From contig DEQS01000086.1 of assembly GCA_002360555.1 (NCBI GenBank), positions 1-30,543 on the forward strand: a stretch of 30,543 nucleotides of DNA, in the 5' to 3' direction. A program made the position numbers and the translations under genes. This DNA is from Chloracidobacterium sp. UBA3360 (GTDB lineage: Bacteria > Acidobacteriota > Blastocatellia > Pyrinomonadales > Pyrinomonadaceae). This document shows positions 9,869-21,040 of this stretch, in pieces (the first letter of the stretch is position 1; each line of letters starts with the position of its first letter). The notes beneath the pieces were generated by a model. That model was not told the origin of the DNA and did not search any database. It worked only from the letters and a program-made list of their open reading frames with translations.

Positions 9869-10486
9869 TTAATAATATGCCCAATAGACCGCGATTTTCA
9901 CATATTCGCCGGCGACGGTCTGCCAGCCTCGCGGCTTGAGCCACCAATAATTTGGCGTCGGGGTGAGGTCTCCCGGCGGCGGTGAAGCGATGCCGAGCTT
10001 GACGCTTTTTCCGGCGAGTATCTTTTCAAATGTCGCAAGAGCCCGCCGCGAGTGATATGCCGAGGTAACGATCAAAACGGAATTAAGCGGGCGGGCATTA
10101 ATCTCGTCCAGTAACGCTTTCGCTTCGTCGTCCGTACCCGCAACTTGGCCCGGCAAAACACGTATGGCTTCAGGCATTACCCCGTTTGCGATAAGCTCAC
10201 GCTGTTCGAGTTCGACGATAGTCGGGTTTGTTTTGCCGGAATCGAACCAGCGGGCACGTTCGCCGTCATCAGTCACGATAACGATTGGTGCAACGCCCTG
10301 TTTATAAAGCTCGGCAGCTTTTTTTGTGCGTTCTTTGTAAACGGCTGACCCGCTCAGAACCATAATGGCATCGGCATTTTCAAGCGGTTTCTCTACAACG
10401 AGATAGGTAGCGAGGAAAGGAGCGACGATGATCCAGACACCGAGCAGCAGGCAGATAATTAACGTGAGAGTCGCTTTCCGCCTCAC
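9869..10486 (-). CDS. DUF218/YdcF-ElyC-SanA family membrane protein
   Basis: I place the start at GTG 10486, giving 205 aa. This GTG overlaps the TGA of the upstream glycosyltransferase (GTGA) and has GGAG a few bases before it. An open frame extends further upstream to 10636 but the added residues (Arg/Ser/Cys-rich) are a shadow of the glycosyltransferase. The protein has one N-terminal TM helix (ATLTLIICLLLGVWIIVAPF), then the DUF218 fold: ADAIMVLSGSAVYKERTKKA, VIVTDDGERARW, VLPGQVAGTDDEAKAL and VLIVTSAYHSRRALATF, all family hallmarks. Members affect envelope polysaccharide and peptidoglycan-precursor handling in other bacteria. Here the operon context suggests a role in glycan export or assembly. 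Confidence 0.88.
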   Translation of the reverse strand: MRRKATLTLIICLLLGVWIIVAPFLATYLVVEKPLENADAIMVLSGSAVYKERTKKAAELYKQGVAPIVIVTDDGERARWFDSGKTNPTIVELEQRELIANGVMPEAIRVLPGQVAGTDDEAKALLDEINARPLNSVLIVTSAYHSRRALATFEKILAGKSVKLGIASPPPGDLTPTPNYWWLKPRGWQTVAGEYVKIAVYWAYY

Positions 10487-11666
10487 CGTTTCTCCATGAT
10501 CGCTCGCAGCTCTTCGATCTTTGCCTCCCAGCTTTCGTGAGCAATGGCATCGCTCACTTCGTGACGGGGCTTTGGGCTTGCGAGAGCATGCTCGATCTTT
10601 GCAATGAAATCGTCTTGACTCGTTCCGACCAAACAATCGTCGAGCACGCGTACCTCTGGAATGTCAGTCGAGACGACCGGCAGTCCGGCTGCGAGATATT
10701 CTCGGACTTTGAGCGGATTTGCAGCGAGGGTTAATTCATTGATAGCAAACGGGTTTAGAGCAACGTCAAATCCTTTGCAGTATGCTGGTAGCTCGACGTA
10801 GGGTTTGCGGCCGAGAAAATGGACATTTGGCACGTCTGCGAGGATCTTGACCTTTTGCTCGGCGTCTACGGCGATCTTACCGATCAGCACGACCGAGCCG
10901 TCTTTGAAATGCTCGGCGGTTTTCTTTATCAATTCAAAATCGACCCAATCGGCGAGCAGCCCGTGAAAACCGATGACCGGCCCCGGCAAATTTGCGATCT
11001 CATCCGGCACTTTAGTTGCTTCGTCAAGAGCAGTTCGGAAATGCCGCCAGTCGGTGCCGTGGCGGATAATGTGCGTGTTTGGATTGAAATGCTTTTTGTC
11101 TGTGTATAGCTTTTCCGCCGAAACAACGACCAGATCGGCATCGCGAAAAAGCATTTCCTCGATCTCTTTCAAAGCCGACGAACCGGTAAACGCCGTGTAT
11201 TCGTCAACGCAATAGTAGATCAGTTCGCTCTCGCCGAGTTTCCCTGCGATCATTCCGGCGGCGGGGTTAAAGACCATGTTGACCACGTTTGAAAACCCCA
11301 GCTTTCGCATCGCTTTTTTTACCTGGCGGACAAGCGAACGCTGGTTCAAACTGACGACCGTTTTGTTGCCGTACGCCGGTATCGCCAGTGGATTTAGCAC
11401 AAAAATATTTGGCTCAACCTCGCGGATCGGTTCGGTAAAACTCTTTAGCTTGTTATAGATGCGGGACAGGTCTTTTGACGATGTGGTCGGCATCCGGTTG
11501 GCGATGGCGTTGATCCAGAGGATGCGATTCTCTTTTGCCAATACCCGCATCAAATGCGTTTTTGACAGCGGATCACCGGTCCAGTCATGCGAAAAACACA
11601 GAATATCGCGGCCGCGAAGAGTGCCGGTTTTGAGGGACTCTTTTTTTGAAGGAATATCCACCAACA

Positions 11667-11670
<4 letters not shown>
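10483..11670 (-). CDS. glycosyltransferase, GT-B fold, GT4-like
   Basis: 395 aa. The N-terminal Rossmann half starts ILCFSHDWTGDPLSKTHLMR and continues with DLVVVSAEKLYTDKKHF and HIIRHGTDWRHF, typical of the TuaH-like subgroup, in which the protein recovers the position of a user-defined acceptor domain. The C-terminal half has PGPVIGFHGLLADWVDFELI, NVHFLGRKPYVELPAYCKGF and the donor-site region NPLKVREYLAAGLPVVSTDI. The ATG overlaps the TGA of the amidotransferase gene (ATGA) with GGAGA just upstream, and its own TGA overlaps the DUF218 start, so translation is coupled across three genes. No membrane segment is evident; it probably acts on lipid-linked sugars at the cytosolic membrane face. 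Donor and acceptor are unknown. Confidence 0.9.
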
Positions 11671-13565
<1,895 letters not shown>

Positions 13566-13776
13566 AATTTGGTAAACACCGCCCGCTTGAACGGCGGCTA
13601 AACTATACTATATAAAGTGGAAATCGCCCGTATTTTGCAGAGAATTGTGTTGGGAGGTCGGCCTTTCGCCGAGGGCTGTTTAAATATTAGCGTTTTCAGC
13701 CGCATAAAGCCACATTTTTTCATCTTAACAAAGTGGATTTGAACGTCGTTTCGGCGTTTATTTAGGCGTAAGAATC
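13566..13776. promoter_or_regulatory. divergent intergenic region with hairpins
   Basis: This 211-bp region must carry promoters for the asnB operon (left) and the beta-helix gene (right). On the minus strand a TATATAGTATAGTTT stretch near 13600-13615 is a plausible -10 region for asnB, without a good -35. On the plus strand TCGGC-n5-GCCGA at 13658-13672 is a hairpin. A second one, seven base pairs with a TTT loop at 13742-13758, is followed by a TTATTT tract and ends 18 nt before the GTG start, where it could act as an attenuator. Functions are inferred from structure only. Confidence 0.35.
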
Positions 13777-15378
13777 GTGAGCGAAACATACAGCATGACG
13801 GGAAATGTTTTACAGGTAAGGGCAAAAACGGTGGCTCCGCCCCGCCGATTTGGCGGGCGATGGCTAAAATATCTAGCCATTACAGCCGTTGCTGCGACCG
13901 CCGGGCTGCTCGGTTTTGACGCTTACGGCGGGATGCTCGGCGTTTTTCCCGTGCATTTTGAGTCAGAGCAGCGCGGTGCGATACGCGTCATCAAAGTCCC
14001 GCCCGGAGGCAATTTACAGGCCGCGATCGACCAGGCAAACAGCGGCGACATAATCGAGCTACAGGCCGGGGGCGTGTATTCCGGCCAGATAAATCTGCCA
14101 AACAAACCGCTCACCGATTACGTAACAATTCAATCTTCGGCTGTTGCCGATCTGCCTGTGGACAAACGTGTCAGCCCTTCGCAACGGGCGGCGATGGCGA
14201 CTATTTTGTCGGGAATGCTCGGCCGGGCGGCCGTTTCGGCGACCAACGGGGCACATCATTACCGGTTTGTCGGGATCGAGTTTGCCCCGTCGAGTTCGAG
14301 CTACAACTACGGCATTATCCAGCTTGGCAGGGGCGAATCACGCGCCGAAAACGTGCCCCACGACATCGAGATCGACCGCAGCTATATCCGTCCTCACCCG
14401 TCCGGCAAAACCCGTCGCGGTATCGCTTTGAACAGCGCGAACACCACGATCAAAAATAGCTACATTGAGGGCATTGCTTATCCGAGCGAAGAAACGCAGG
14501 GCATCTGCGGCTGGTCGGGGTCGAAAAATATCAAGATCATAAACAACTATATCGAGGGCGGGGCGGAAAACATCATGTTTGGCGGTGCGGATCCGGCGAG
14601 CGCGGATCTGATACCGTCGGACATCGAGATACGCGGTAATCATCTGAACAAGCCGCTCGCGTGGAAGAAAAAAGTGACGACCAAAACGCTCTTTGAGCTA
14701 AAAAATGCCAAACGCGTCGTTTTTGCAGGTAATATGCTGACCAATAATTGGGAGGGATCGGCGCTCCGCGTCACGGTTCGCAATCAGGACGATGGCGCTC
14801 CGTTCTCGACCATTGAGGACGTGACCATTCGCGATAACGTGATCAAAGGCTCTGGCGAGGGCATCAACATTCTCGGCAAAGACGACACATACGCGAGCAT
14901 GACGCTGAAACGGCTGACGATCACAAACAATCTGTTTCTCGATATCGGCACCGGCGAATTCGACGGCTCGGGTTATTTTGTGCAGGTCTCGGACGGCGAA
15001 GATATCTCGATCACAAACAACACCGTTTTTAATCAGGGCAATATCGCGACATTTCACGGTGCGCGGCCGCGTAATTTTATCTTTCAGGACAACATCACCG
15101 GACACGGCAGCTACGGCATTAACGGGCTCGGCGATATGAGATCGGCGGTCGAGAGAGCGATGTTTCAAAACAATCTCTTTATCAATAACCGTCAGGTGCC
15201 GTCGTCGGATTATCTATTTCCGCCTGACAATATGGTCGCTAAAGATATGAACGCTGTCGGGTTTGCCAACCCCACTGCGGGCGATTACCGCCTCGCACCA
15301 AACAGTCGCTACAAAGGCAAGGGCAAAAATGGCACCGACATCGGCTGCTCGCTTCCCTCCGCAGACATTGCCCGATAA
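13777..15378 (+). CDS. membrane-anchored right-handed parallel beta-helix protein
   Basis: 533 aa from a GTG (an ATG at codon 7, 13795, is the alternative). Residues about 29-50 (WLKYLAITAVAATAGLLGF) form a TM helix or uncleaved signal anchor, placing the rest outside the inner membrane. The entry motif VPPGGNLQAAIDQANSGDII is typical of pectate-lyase-like/right-handed beta-helix proteins, and many rungs follow with Asn ladders (NTTIKNSYIEG, NIKIINNYIEGG, LTITNNLFLDI, DISITNNTVFNQ). The fold occurs in polysaccharide lyases, epimerases and hydrolases such as AlgG-like proteins. I cannot assign catalytic residues, so its activity on the locus polymer is inference. It is 9 nt upstream of the next gene and probably co-transcribed with it. 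Confidence 0.88.
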   Translation: MSETYSMTGNVLQVRAKTVAPPRRFGGRWLKYLAITAVAATAGLLGFDAYGGMLGVFPVHFESEQRGAIRVIKVPPGGNLQAAIDQANSGDIIELQAGGVYSGQINLPNKPLTDYVTIQSSAVADLPVDKRVSPSQRAAMATILSGMLGRAAVSATNGAHHYRFVGIEFAPSSSSYNYGIIQLGRGESRAENVPHDIEIDRSYIRPHPSGKTRRGIALNSANTTIKNSYIEGIAYPSEETQGICGWSGSKNIKIINNYIEGGAENIMFGGADPASADLIPSDIEIRGNHLNKPLAWKKKVTTKTLFELKNAKRVVFAGNMLTNNWEGSALRVTVRNQDDGAPFSTIEDVTIRDNVIKGSGEGINILGKDDTYASMTLKRLTITNNLFLDIGTGEFDGSGYFVQVSDGEDISITNNTVFNQGNIATFHGARPRNFIFQDNITGHGSYGINGLGDMRSAVERAMFQNNLFINNRQVPSSDYLFPPDNMVAKDMNAVGFANPTAGDYRLAPNSRYKGKGKNGTDIGCSLPSADIAR

Positions 15379-15387
15379 TCTACCGTT

Positions 15388-16491
15388 ATGAAGTTGAATT
15401 GCGAGATGACCGCCGCATCAGATGTCGAGCATTTACAGCAGACCTACACAGGATTTGCGAGGCTCCATCGCGAAGGCAAGATCATCTTGCGGCAGACCAT
15501 CCCAACCGAAGCAAAAAAGGCTCGCGGTGCGGATCGCTGGGTCAACTACAAATTTTTCAACACGACGGTCATCATAAACGGAACGACTCGCGTCTGCTAT
15601 GACACGCACGACTGGAATTGGATCGACGAAGAGATTCTTGCCGAGTGCGATTTTTACTTTAAACGAAGCTACGACCCTTCATTTATTTCAACACTCGAAC
15701 ACGGCAGCAAGGTGTTTCCGCTTGGACTCAACTATCAGGTCGCAAGCTCGGAATTTGATATTTTCAAGCTCAAGCGGGCAGCATTTTACAGCGGCAAAGA
15801 CAGGATAAAAGCGACGCTTAAAGGATTGCGGATAGACAACTTAATGCGGCAGCGTGAGACCGAACGGATCGATAATCTTGAGGCAGTTCCGGACCCTAAC
15901 ATTGAGCCGCGAGTTCTGTTTATGGCACGCGCGTGGAACCCGGAAAAGATCGAATCCAAAAAACAAAAAGCCGCGGTCGAGGCTATCAATGAAACACGCG
16001 CCAAATGTATCGAGGTGCTGCGAAAAGAGCTGGGCGACAAATTTTACGGTGGGCTCGCCCACGACGATTATTCAAAAAAGTACTTTAGCAACGCCTTGCT
16101 AGCGGACGACTCAAGCTCGTCAAAACGAAACTATCTCGAAATACTAAAACGGTATCCCATATGCGTCGCGACGGTCGGGCTTAATGGTTCGAACGGCTGG
16201 AAGTTAGCAGAGTATGTCGCCCATTCAAAAGCGATATTGTCCGAGCCGCTCGTCTATCAGGTGCCGGGAAAGTTCGAAGCGGGGCAAAATTATATTGAGT
16301 TTAGCGATGCGGACGACCTAGTCGCGTCGGCGGTGAAATTGATCGAAGATAAAATTTTACGGACGGAGATGATGGCGAATAATTTTGAGTATTACAACAG
16401 CCATGTCCGTCCCGACGCGATGATTGCGAACAGCTTAAACGTCCTGCTCGATCAAACCGGATCAACTAGCAAGATCGTTGTAAATAGATAA
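15388..16491 (+). CDS. putative GT-B glycosyltransferase-like protein
   Basis: 367 aa, soluble. The N-terminal half is not recognisable (SFISTLEHGSKVFPLGLNYQ and nearby acidic/aromatic segments). The C-terminal 120 residues look like the nucleotide-sugar half of a family-1-like glycosyltransferase: YPICVATVGLNGSNGWKLAE, then YVAHSKAILSEPLVYQVPGK, FEAGQNYIEFSDADDLVASA and a helical tail with NNFEYYNSHVRPD. This resembles the CgeB/DUF3880-type C-terminal domain (my recall, not a search). It follows the beta-helix gene by 9 nt. Its last 30 bp overlap, antisense, the end of the convergent GT4 gene. The context supports a polysaccharide role; the enzymatic call is moderate only. Confidence 0.65.
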   Translation: MKLNCEMTAASDVEHLQQTYTGFARLHREGKIILRQTIPTEAKKARGADRWVNYKFFNTTVIINGTTRVCYDTHDWNWIDEEILAECDFYFKRSYDPSFISTLEHGSKVFPLGLNYQVASSEFDIFKLKRAAFYSGKDRIKATLKGLRIDNLMRQRETERIDNLEAVPDPNIEPRVLFMARAWNPEKIESKKQKAAVEAINETRAKCIEVLRKELGDKFYGGLAHDDYSKKYFSNALLADDSSSSKRNYLEILKRYPICVATVGLNGSNGWKLAEYVAHSKAILSEPLVYQVPGKFEAGQNYIEFSDADDLVASAVKLIEDKILRTEMMANNFEYYNSHVRPDAMIANSLNVLLDQTGSTSKIVVNR

Positions 16492-17508
16492 GATCTCAGC
16501 GATGTTCTCGGTGTCCGCTTGTCCGACTGGTTTCACCGGCTTATCGCGTTTCGCTATCTCCGCAACGCTCTCAACTAGAGCCGCCACATCACCAACTCCG
16601 ATCAGTTCGACTCCCTCAGGCCTCATACCATTGTCCGTCGCAATTACAGGCGTGCCGAGAAATAAGGCCTCGCGGACTGAGATCGCATCACCGTCAAAAT
16701 GCGTCGTCCGTAATATGACATCGGCGTCCCGCATCAAGTGAAGCGTGACGGCGTGATCGACGTTCTCCGCAAGATAAATATTGTCGGCACATCCGCTGTT
16801 TTGAATGGCAGCCTCGACCTCTGTTTTCATCGAACCGCCGCCAACGATCATCAGTCCGGCGTTTGGCATTTCGCGGACAAGTTCCCGCATCGCCTCGATC
16901 TGCATCAGCGGATCGTATTCTTTCTCAAGCCCACCGACCGCAAGCAGCAGCGGTGAGTGGGCGTTGCAAAACGACGCCAGATCTGCCGGAACTAAGAGAT
17001 TTTCCTCCGGAGATTTTAGCGAATAAGGCAGCACGACGGAGAGCTTTTCATCTGCGACGCCATAGCGACGAAATACGTCGGCGAGATCCTCGTTTACGGC
17101 AATGATGAGCGAAAATCGGCGGAAAATACCTCCCGCGAGAGACGATGGTTTTGCATTTTTTGCGGCGTCCGTCGTTGCAAACCCGCCCGAATGGAGCGTC
17201 AAAACCGTCCGCTTACCGCCAAAAAAAGTGCACGCAAACGCCAACGCCAGCACGCGTTTTGTCACCTCACCACCGATGTGTAGATGCAGCACGTCGTAGT
17301 CCAAATTGCGTAATAATCCGATCAAGGCGGTTTTTGAACGTGGATGATAAACGTCGGGTTCGTTTGATTCCGCAGTACTTTTTGATGTCGCGATGATCGA
17401 ACAACGATGACCCGCCGCCCGTAATTCCTCGCGGATCGCGAGCATATTGCGGCTGATGCCGCCCTCCGGCGGCGGCACGGGGCCGAGTTGTAATACGTGC
17501 AGCGGCAT
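16462..17508 (-). CDS. GT4-family glycosyltransferase
   Basis: 348 aa with the GT-B layout. The N-terminal acceptor half begins LHVLQLGPVPPPEGGISRNM, the glycine-rich loop of GT4 enzymes, with DYDVLHLHIGGEV next. The C-terminal half contains PLLLAVGGLEKEYDPLMQIE, GLMIVGGGSMKTEVEAAI and the donor-binding EX7E-like segment DGDAISVREALFLGTPVIAT. Its ATG shares one base with the TAA of the upstream glycosyltransferase gene, so it is coupled to that gene and is the last member of the flippase/lyase operon. Its 3' end overlaps the convergent plus-strand gene by 30 bp. The sugar specificity cannot be inferred. Confidence 0.92.
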   Translation of the reverse strand: MPLHVLQLGPVPPPEGGISRNMLAIREELRAAGHRCSIIATSKSTAESNEPDVYHPRSKTALIGLLRNLDYDVLHLHIGGEVTKRVLALAFACTFFGGKRTVLTLHSGGFATTDAAKNAKPSSLAGGIFRRFSLIIAVNEDLADVFRRYGVADEKLSVVLPYSLKSPEENLLVPADLASFCNAHSPLLLAVGGLEKEYDPLMQIEAMRELVREMPNAGLMIVGGGSMKTEVEAAIQNSGCADNIYLAENVDHAVTLHLMRDADVILRTTHFDGDAISVREALFLGTPVIATDNGMRPEGVELIGVGDVAALVESVAEIAKRDKPVKPVGQADTENIAEILSIYNDLAS

Positions 17509-18629
17509 TATTTGTCTAGTAGCGAATTATACAATCGGAGTGTGTTGCGAAGCTGTGCGTCGATTGAAAACTTTTCACGAACCATCTCTCGTCCGGCGTT
17601 GCCGAAAGCGGCCGCTTTGGCATCGTCGTTGAGCAGCCCGATCAGATGTTCCGCCATCTTGGCGTCATTGTCGGAAGCAACCAAATAACCTGTTTCGCCC
17701 TCAACAACCGCCTCGGCGGCACCGCCGACATTTGTCGCGACGACCGGTCTTGCGGCGGCCATATATTCGAGGATCGAGTTTGAAAACCCTTCTGCTGTTG
17801 ATGTCAGAACGCAGGCACATGATGGCGAAAGTAGACTGGGGACATCGGAGCAACGCCCAATGAAATGTACCTGCTCGAAAATGCCAAGTTCGGTCGCCAT
17901 CGCCTTTAGCTCAGTTTCGAGTTCGCCCTCACCTGCGATGACAAAGTGCGTATTTGGCAAAGCGTCAGCGACGCGCTTTGCCGCACGGAGAAACATCGGG
18001 ACGTTTTTGACCGCATGACGGAGGTTTGCGACGAGCGTGACAAAGCGGATGTTTTCGTCCGTCGGCAGACCAAATTTCTCTCGGCTGCTCTCGGCGTTTT
18101 CAAAACGTGACACGTCGATGCCGTTGTAAATTACGTTGACCTTGTTCGCTGAAATACCTCGTGTGGTCAGATGATCGCGAACCGCGACGGAATTAGACAC
18201 AATAGCGTCGGCTCGGCCAAATGCTAGCTTTTCGACAAATTCCTGCGACGATGAACGCATACCGCCTGTCTCCCGTTTTGACGCGGCCTTTGCTTTTACG
18301 CCCGCTAGGCTTGCCGCCGTCATGCCGAAAACATTTGTGTAAAAGTCGTGCGTTTGGACGAGGTCGATCTTATTGTCTTTTAGGTACGCCGCGCAGCTTC
18401 GCACCTGACGGACAAAGTTTGCATTAAAAAAAGATGTCAGCGGAAATTCTGGTATGTCGGCAAAACCCGCCGCATGCATATCCGCACGCAAAACGCCGTC
18501 GTTATTGAGCGTCGCGACATATATGTCATGCGTGCCCTCGGCTTTTAACGCACAAGACAGCGCCGTTGCCTGGCGTTCGGAACCGCCCTGATGAAAGCTG
18601 CCGATAAATTGTAATATGCGTTTTTTCAC
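17508..18629 (-). CDS. GT4-family glycosyltransferase
   Basis: 373 aa. It opens with RILQFIGSFHQGGSERQATA, the GT4 glycine loop followed by the conserved GG.ERQ pattern, and DLVQTHDFYTNVFGMTAASL. The C-terminal half has FVTLVANLRHAVKNVPMFLR, FVIAGEGELETELKAMATEL and the EX7E motif EGFSNSILEYMAAARPVVAT, then GGAAEAVVEGETGYLV. All expected GT-B features are present and there is no TM segment, so a peripheral cytosolic enzyme adding sugars to a lipid-linked repeat unit is the natural reading. It starts 12 nt after the heparinase-like gene and overlaps the next glycosyltransferase by one base. Confidence 0.94.
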   Translation of the reverse strand: MKKRILQFIGSFHQGGSERQATALSCALKAEGTHDIYVATLNNDGVLRADMHAAGFADIPEFPLTSFFNANFVRQVRSCAAYLKDNKIDLVQTHDFYTNVFGMTAASLAGVKAKAASKRETGGMRSSSQEFVEKLAFGRADAIVSNSVAVRDHLTTRGISANKVNVIYNGIDVSRFENAESSREKFGLPTDENIRFVTLVANLRHAVKNVPMFLRAAKRVADALPNTHFVIAGEGELETELKAMATELGIFEQVHFIGRCSDVPSLLSPSCACVLTSTAEGFSNSILEYMAAARPVVATNVGGAAEAVVEGETGYLVASDNDAKMAEHLIGLLNDDAKAAAFGNAGREMVREKFSIDAQLRNTLRLYNSLLDK

Positions 18630-18641
18630 CTGATACGGTGT

Positions 18642-21029
18642 TTATTTTAGCTGCGTTTTCCGGCGTCCGTTTTTTGCGTTGATATAAAATTCGCCGCCGA
18701 GCCGACGAACCGCCGCGTAGCCATCGACCGGTTCGTCAAAGACTTCGGTCATATCAACACGCAGTTTATCACCTTCGATCATAATAAACTCGTCCGGCAG
18801 AGCGTCGGCATCGCTCATGCGTGCCCACGAATATTTGAAATCAGTGGCAAGTATTTCGGTCTCGATCATCTGGCCCGGCTCGTCGTTAAAGACAAACAAG
18901 TCGGTGTAACCGTTATATTTAATGACAAAGGAACGCCCGCCGCGTGTCGGCATTTCTGTAACAACGGGAGGCTCGACGCCGGTTCCGACCGGCAAAATGA
19001 TGGCAAAAAACTCTTGCGTTCCGGCTCCTCGCGAGACAAAACGCATGAACGGCGCGTTGATCTTGTTGCCGTGATTGGTCGAGATCCAGCTCTCTTTTTG
19101 CTGCCACTCGCCGTGGTCGCCAAAGGTAAAGATGCGATGATCGTCACCGCCGACAAAGTTGCCATTGCCACCGATAGCGGTCTTGACGCCGTTGGCAAAA
19201 TGAAAATTGAGGGCGTATTCGTGCTCGCCAAGCGTCTCGACAGTGTCGCGGACGATCCAATAATCGTTCTTTACAAACAGGATACTGCGGTGATGCGTCG
19301 CGGGGTGTTCGAGCCGCTGATAGCCGTCATGCGAGCCTTCGAAAAGGTCAAAGCGTTCCTCTTGTATCCAGGTTTTTAACTCAGCCTTAGCCTGAGTTTT
19401 CCAGTTAAATGTATTGCCCGGAACCGACGATGACAGGCCATCGATGGTCAGCGAATTGTGCGCCATGCTCGAGCGAAAATGGTCGCGCATGTCGCGTGAT
19501 TCGTGATATGTGTAGGTACCGGAATCGACGAGCAGCGTCTTGCCGTGCACCGCAACCTCGATAGACAGAGCGTCAGCGTGGCCGTGGCCGCCCGCGAGCG
19601 AGCCGACCTCGCCGCAATCGACGACGAGCATATTGTCGGTCGTGTCCCAGCCGTCACGCATCACAAAATAGCCACCGTCCTTAAATCCTTTTGAGGCGGC
19701 GACCGGTTCGGTTGAGGCGTGTGCGTCAAAAGCCGCGACGCCCGCAGATCCCATAAGCCAAAATATCTCTTCACTTGCACGTCCTGCGACCTGCTTTTGA
19801 TCAGCTCTGTCAAATAATACTGAGCCGACGCCGAGCGTTCCGCGAAAATCATCCGGTGCCGTGTGCGTCAGCGGCAGCATGCGCCCGCCGTCGTCGTCAC
19901 CGATGAGCGGCGTCGTACCGTCAGGCATCGTCATGTTCATCATGTGGTCAAATGCACGCTCGATCCGCTCCTCAAACTCTTGCCCTCGCAGGTCAAATCC
20001 AGCCTCCGGATCAAGCGAACGCAATATTGAAAACTGGCTGTAAATATCCGCCGTATATCGCTGATACCAGGTGCTTTGCTCAAAGTAGACACCGTCCGGG
20101 TGGATCTGTTTAATTACTTCGTCAAAGAGAATATCCTCGCCTAGCTTTCGCCAGCGTTCCGCGCGTTTGAAGAACGGTAACTGCGTTCCGAGATAATAAA
20201 GCCCCAAAGCCTCGCCGGTCAGATGCGTGTTCGGGCTGTAATATTTCGACAGGTATTGTTCGATGTGGCGGCCGTGGAGATAGAGATATTTGAGCGCCCG
20301 TTTGAACAGGTCCGGCGTAAAATGGTCCGATTCGCGAAACAGATGAAACGCCCAAACCCAAGATATCGCCCGAAACGATACCTCTAAACTGCTCGACCAA
20401 TTGACGCCCATCGCCGGAGGATTTTGCTCCATCCACGACTCAAGCTGATCGGCAAACGCGGCTCCAAAACGCTCGTCGCCCGTCAACACAAACGCCACAC
20501 CAAGCGTAAAGAAATGCTGGTGGCGATTTAGCTCCCATATGACCTTTTTATTGCCCGTCTCGCCCGTCTCGAGATCGTCAAATTCTTTCCAGTGCTTTAA
20601 CGGCGAGCGTTTTGACGAGAGCGGTTCGCGGTGCCAGTCGATCTGTGTGCCGACGTAGAGATTTTTAAACGCGAGCAGGTCGATGCGGCCCTCGAGGATC
20701 TCTTCGGCGGCCTCAATAAAGCTGTCAGCAGAATCGCCAAAGGTCGATCTGAAGGACGCAGATGTCCGTTCGAGATCGGCGAATGCGGGAAAGAACCCGC
20801 TCTCGCCGTTCGTATAAAATTTCTGCCAAAGCGTCTCGGAAATGATCGGTGCAGAGCCAAACTGCACCGCATCGATCAACTCGACGAGTTCCCAATCGGT
20901 CGGCACATGGGGAATGCGTTTCTGCTCACAAAAAACAGAAAAAGCCTGCCCGCCCCGGGTACGAATTTCATCCCAGCTACGGATCTTTTTCAGTTTTTCG
21001 AGCGGTTTCGCCATCGCCTCAACTGCCAT
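18642..21029 (-). CDS. heparinase II/III-family polysaccharide lyase
   Basis: 795 aa. The N-terminal part is an alpha/alpha toroid with SPNTHLTGEALGLYYLGTQL at 265-284, including the His-bearing active-site helix of the family, and Y322 in a WYQRY motif. The C-terminal half is the beta-sandwich with GGHGHADALS at 480-489, LLVDSGTYTYHESRDMRDHF and AHNSLTIDG (H524), the hallmark block of heparinase II/III proteins. No signal peptide is seen, unlike secreted lyases, so it may act on intracellular or periplasm-imported glycan or be exported otherwise. AGG lies 9 nt upstream of the ATG. Lyases inside synthesis operons often trim or release the polymer; uronic-acid content of the product would fit this enzyme and the AsnB paralogue. 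Confidence 0.92.
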   Translation of the reverse strand: MAVEAMAKPLEKLKKIRSWDEIRTRGGQAFSVFCEQKRIPHVPTDWELVELIDAVQFGSAPIISETLWQKFYTNGESGFFPAFADLERTSASFRSTFGDSADSFIEAAEEILEGRIDLLAFKNLYVGTQIDWHREPLSSKRSPLKHWKEFDDLETGETGNKKVIWELNRHQHFFTLGVAFVLTGDERFGAAFADQLESWMEQNPPAMGVNWSSSLEVSFRAISWVWAFHLFRESDHFTPDLFKRALKYLYLHGRHIEQYLSKYYSPNTHLTGEALGLYYLGTQLPFFKRAERWRKLGEDILFDEVIKQIHPDGVYFEQSTWYQRYTADIYSQFSILRSLDPEAGFDLRGQEFEERIERAFDHMMNMTMPDGTTPLIGDDDGGRMLPLTHTAPDDFRGTLGVGSVLFDRADQKQVAGRASEEIFWLMGSAGVAAFDAHASTEPVAASKGFKDGGYFVMRDGWDTTDNMLVVDCGEVGSLAGGHGHADALSIEVAVHGKTLLVDSGTYTYHESRDMRDHFRSSMAHNSLTIDGLSSSVPGNTFNWKTQAKAELKTWIQEERFDLFEGSHDGYQRLEHPATHHRSILFVKNDYWIVRDTVETLGEHEYALNFHFANGVKTAIGGNGNFVGGDDHRIFTFGDHGEWQQKESWISTNHGNKINAPFMRFVSRGAGTQEFFAIILPVGTGVEPPVVTEMPTRGGRSFVIKYNGYTDLFVFNDEPGQMIETEILATDFKYSWARMSDADALPDEFIMIEGDKLRVDMTEVFDEPVDGYAAVRRLGGEFYINAKNGRRKTQLK

Positions 21030-21040
21030 AATATCAACCT

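Noticed and set aside
10487..10636. 50-residue N-terminal extension of the DUF218 protein
   Set aside because: It lies inside the glycosyltransferase gene, is Cys/Arg-rich, and the GTG at 10486 has a ribosome site and a GTGA overlap.
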